A DNA stretch of 64,000 nucleotides from Tenacibaculum sp. 190524A05c (GTDB lineage: Bacteria > Bacteroidota > Bacteroidia > Flavobacteriales > Flavobacteriaceae), in assembly GCF_964036595.1 (NCBI RefSeq), contig NZ_OZ038523.1, forward strand, positions 2,548,501 through 2,612,500, in the 5' to 3' direction. A program made the translations under genes and the position numbers. The notes below the pieces were generated by a model. That model did not search any database, was not told the origin of the DNA, and saw only the letters and a program-made list of their open reading frames with translations. Of the stretch, positions 62,932-64,000 are shown in pieces; position 1 is the stretch's first letter, and the number at the start of each line of letters is the position of its first letter.

Positions 62932-62963
62932 TTGGTCTAAATTCCAGAGAAAGCGTAGTTTTG
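62932..62963 (+). promoter_or_regulatory. Promoter of DUF3078 copy 2
   Basis: TTG (62932-62934), 21 bases, then TAGTTTTG (62956-62963): a near-consensus Bacteroidota promoter. It ends 31 bases before the ATG at 62995, so copy 2 can be transcribed independently of the suf operon. Confidence 0.7.
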
Positions 62964-62994
62964 CGCTAACATTTATTTAATTAATTTATTTATA

Positions 62995-63825
62995 ATGAAA
63001 AAATTATTAGCTATTGCTATAGTATTAGGAGGATTAACTCTTTCTGCTCAAGATGAGAAAAAAGAAGAACCAAAAGAAGGATGGAAAAAAGGAGGTACTA
63101 TTTCTTTTCTTTTTAACCAATCTGCTTTTAACAACTGGTTAGCCGGTGGTACAAACAGTATTGCAGGTACTTTAGGAATTAACTACGATTTTAATTACAT
63201 CAAAGGAGACTGGACTTGGGATAACAAGATTATAGCTTCTTACGGTTTAACAAAATTAAAAGGACAGAGTTTACAAAAAACGGATGACCGTTTTGAGTTT
63301 AACTCTTTAGCTGGTAAAAAAGCACAAGGAAACTGGTACTACTCAGCTTTCTTTAACTTTAAAACGCAAATGTCTTCTACAGATGTTAATGGTGTTCAAC
63401 AATCACACTTTTTCTCTCCAGCATATTTCCAATTTGGACCTGGTATGTTATGGAAGAAAAGTGATAACTTAAAAGTAAATATTGCTCCAGCAACATCAAA
63501 ATTAGTTGTTTTAGCAGAAGATTTAGCTCCTGCTTTTGGAGTTGATGCTGGTGAAACTACACGTTACGAATTAGGTGCTTCTGTTAGTGGTTATTACAAA
63601 TTCAATGTTATGGAGAATGTTTCTGTAGAAAACATTGTGAACTTATACAGCAACTATTTAGAAGATCCACAAAATATAGATTTAGACTACACAGTAAATG
63701 TAGTTATGAAAATCAATAAGTACTTGTCTGCGAATTTAGCATTACAAACGATTTACGATGATAATGCCTTCAAAGGATTTCAAACGAGAGAAGTATTTGG
63801 TTTAGGTGTAAACTACGTTTTTTAA
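62995..63825 (+). CDS. DUF3078-family protein, copy 2
   Basis: 276 residues. Signal peptide (LLAIAIVLGGLTLSAQ). Same fold and motifs as copy 1: FNNWLAGGTNSIAGTLGINY, FFSPAYFQFGPGMLWKKSD and the terminal VNYVF. The two are tandem duplicates; copy 2 has its own promoter and a strong terminator, while copy 1 rides on the suf operon. Probably an outer-membrane barrel of unknown function. Confidence 0.88.
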   Translation: MKKLLAIAIVLGGLTLSAQDEKKEEPKEGWKKGGTISFLFNQSAFNNWLAGGTNSIAGTLGINYDFNYIKGDWTWDNKIIASYGLTKLKGQSLQKTDDRFEFNSLAGKKAQGNWYYSAFFNFKTQMSSTDVNGVQQSHFFSPAYFQFGPGMLWKKSDNLKVNIAPATSKLVVLAEDLAPAFGVDAGETTRYELGASVSGYYKFNVMENVSVENIVNLYSNYLEDPQNIDLDYTVNVVMKINKYLSANLALQTIYDDNAFKGFQTREVFGLGVNYVF

Positions 63826-63844
63826 ACCAAAATCATAAAACATT

Positions 63845-63878
63845 AGAAACCCCAAGTGATAATCTTGGGGTTTTTTTA
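63845..63878 (+). terminator. Terminator after DUF3078 copy 2
   Basis: Stem AAACCCCAAG/CTTGGGGTTT (63847-63856 and 63864-63873), loop of 7, then a run of T. It starts about 20 bases after the stop. Confidence 0.9.
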
Positions 63879-63899
63879 TTTTTACAAAAAAATCAAAAA

Positions 63900-64000
63900 A
63901 TGGGACTATTAATTTTATTTGGTGTTTTATCTATTGTTTTTTCCTTTTTATGTTCAATATTGGAAGCAGTACTATTAAGTGTTACACCAACATTTGTTAA
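63900..64000 (+). CDS. CNNM/hemolysin-family membrane protein, 5' end only
   Basis: The last 101 bases open a reading frame that runs off the window. It encodes MGLLILFGVLSIVFSFLCSI followed by LEAVLLSVTPTFV, the opening membrane helix of the CNNM (DUF21)/CorC hemolysin family, with the conserved SxLEAxLLSxTP pattern. These proteins are linked to magnesium or cobalt transport. Too short to say more. Confidence 0.7.
   Translation, partial: MGLLILFGVLSIVFSFLCSILEAVLLSVTPTFV

Overview
The window looks like a chromosomal segment of a marine-type flavobacterium (Bacteroidota, Flavobacteriaceae). The DNA is AT-rich. Gene starts lack strong Shine-Dalgarno sequences, and several promoters carry the Bacteroidota -7 box TAnnTTTG. 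There are gliding and type IX secretion (T9SS) genes (sprE/porW, gldH, a protein with a T9SS C-terminal sorting domain). Flavobacterial families such as DUF4837, DUF5687, DUF6503, DUF6705, DUF2480 and DUF3078 are common, and the ATP synthase cluster lacks atpD/atpC. I cannot name the genus from this sequence alone.

Layout: 3-2017, three tandem paralogous membrane proteins; 2019-4504, divergent rsmI and dxs; 4714-6633, a CocE-type lipoprotein peptidase; 6741-9404, an accessory minus-strand island with two small secreted proteins and a large lipoprotein gene broken by two in-frame stops; 9670-18093, ATP synthase genes downstream of sprE, a bactofilin and atpZ/atpI-like genes; 18182-20365, an ABC transporter; 20470-29873, a long minus-strand run (ricT, gldH, PBP1A, CoA transferase, exonuclease III, MltD-like transglycosylase, DUF4837, DUF1761); 30045-32293, a hydrolase and gdhA; 32477-33898, pheS and a small gene; 33900-34746, 850 bases without a conventional gene that hold a three-copy repeated module; 34747-43787, cupin, lipoproteins, AGCS symporter, an orphan tail-fibre-like protein, an M50 protease, PaiB and a Kelch protein; 44366-49804, aspS, a CLC channel-like protein and a TonB-like protein; 50095-53003, a hydrolase and a LytS/LytTR two-component pair; 53005-59908, glpQ, a 40-residue-repeat protein with a T9SS partner, glsA, purF and a PfkB kinase; 59984-64000, a sufE/sufT/DUF2480/DUF3078 operon and the start of a CNNM/hemolysin-family gene.

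The most interesting region is 33900-34746. Three diverged tandem modules each carry, on the minus strand, an exact TAnnTTTG box, a candidate 120-150 nt RNA ending in an intrinsic terminator with a C-rich loop, and a conserved upstream element held 48-49 bases from the -7 box. On the plus strand of the same modules lie short ORFs beginning ATGAAAA; two encode hydrophobic peptides of 22 and 34 residues and one is broken. This resembles either a paralogous sRNA array or a tandem type I toxin-antitoxin locus of the Ibs/Sib kind. I do not recognise the family.

Other points worth a look are the twice-interrupted but otherwise in-frame lipoprotein gene (7698-9404), the divergent and apparently leaderless rsmI/dxs promoters, the CLC protein with Gln in place of the gating Glu, and the orphan tail-fibre-like protein. 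Coordinates of starts were moved from the longest open frame where a signal peptide, an ATG or a promoter box argued for it.
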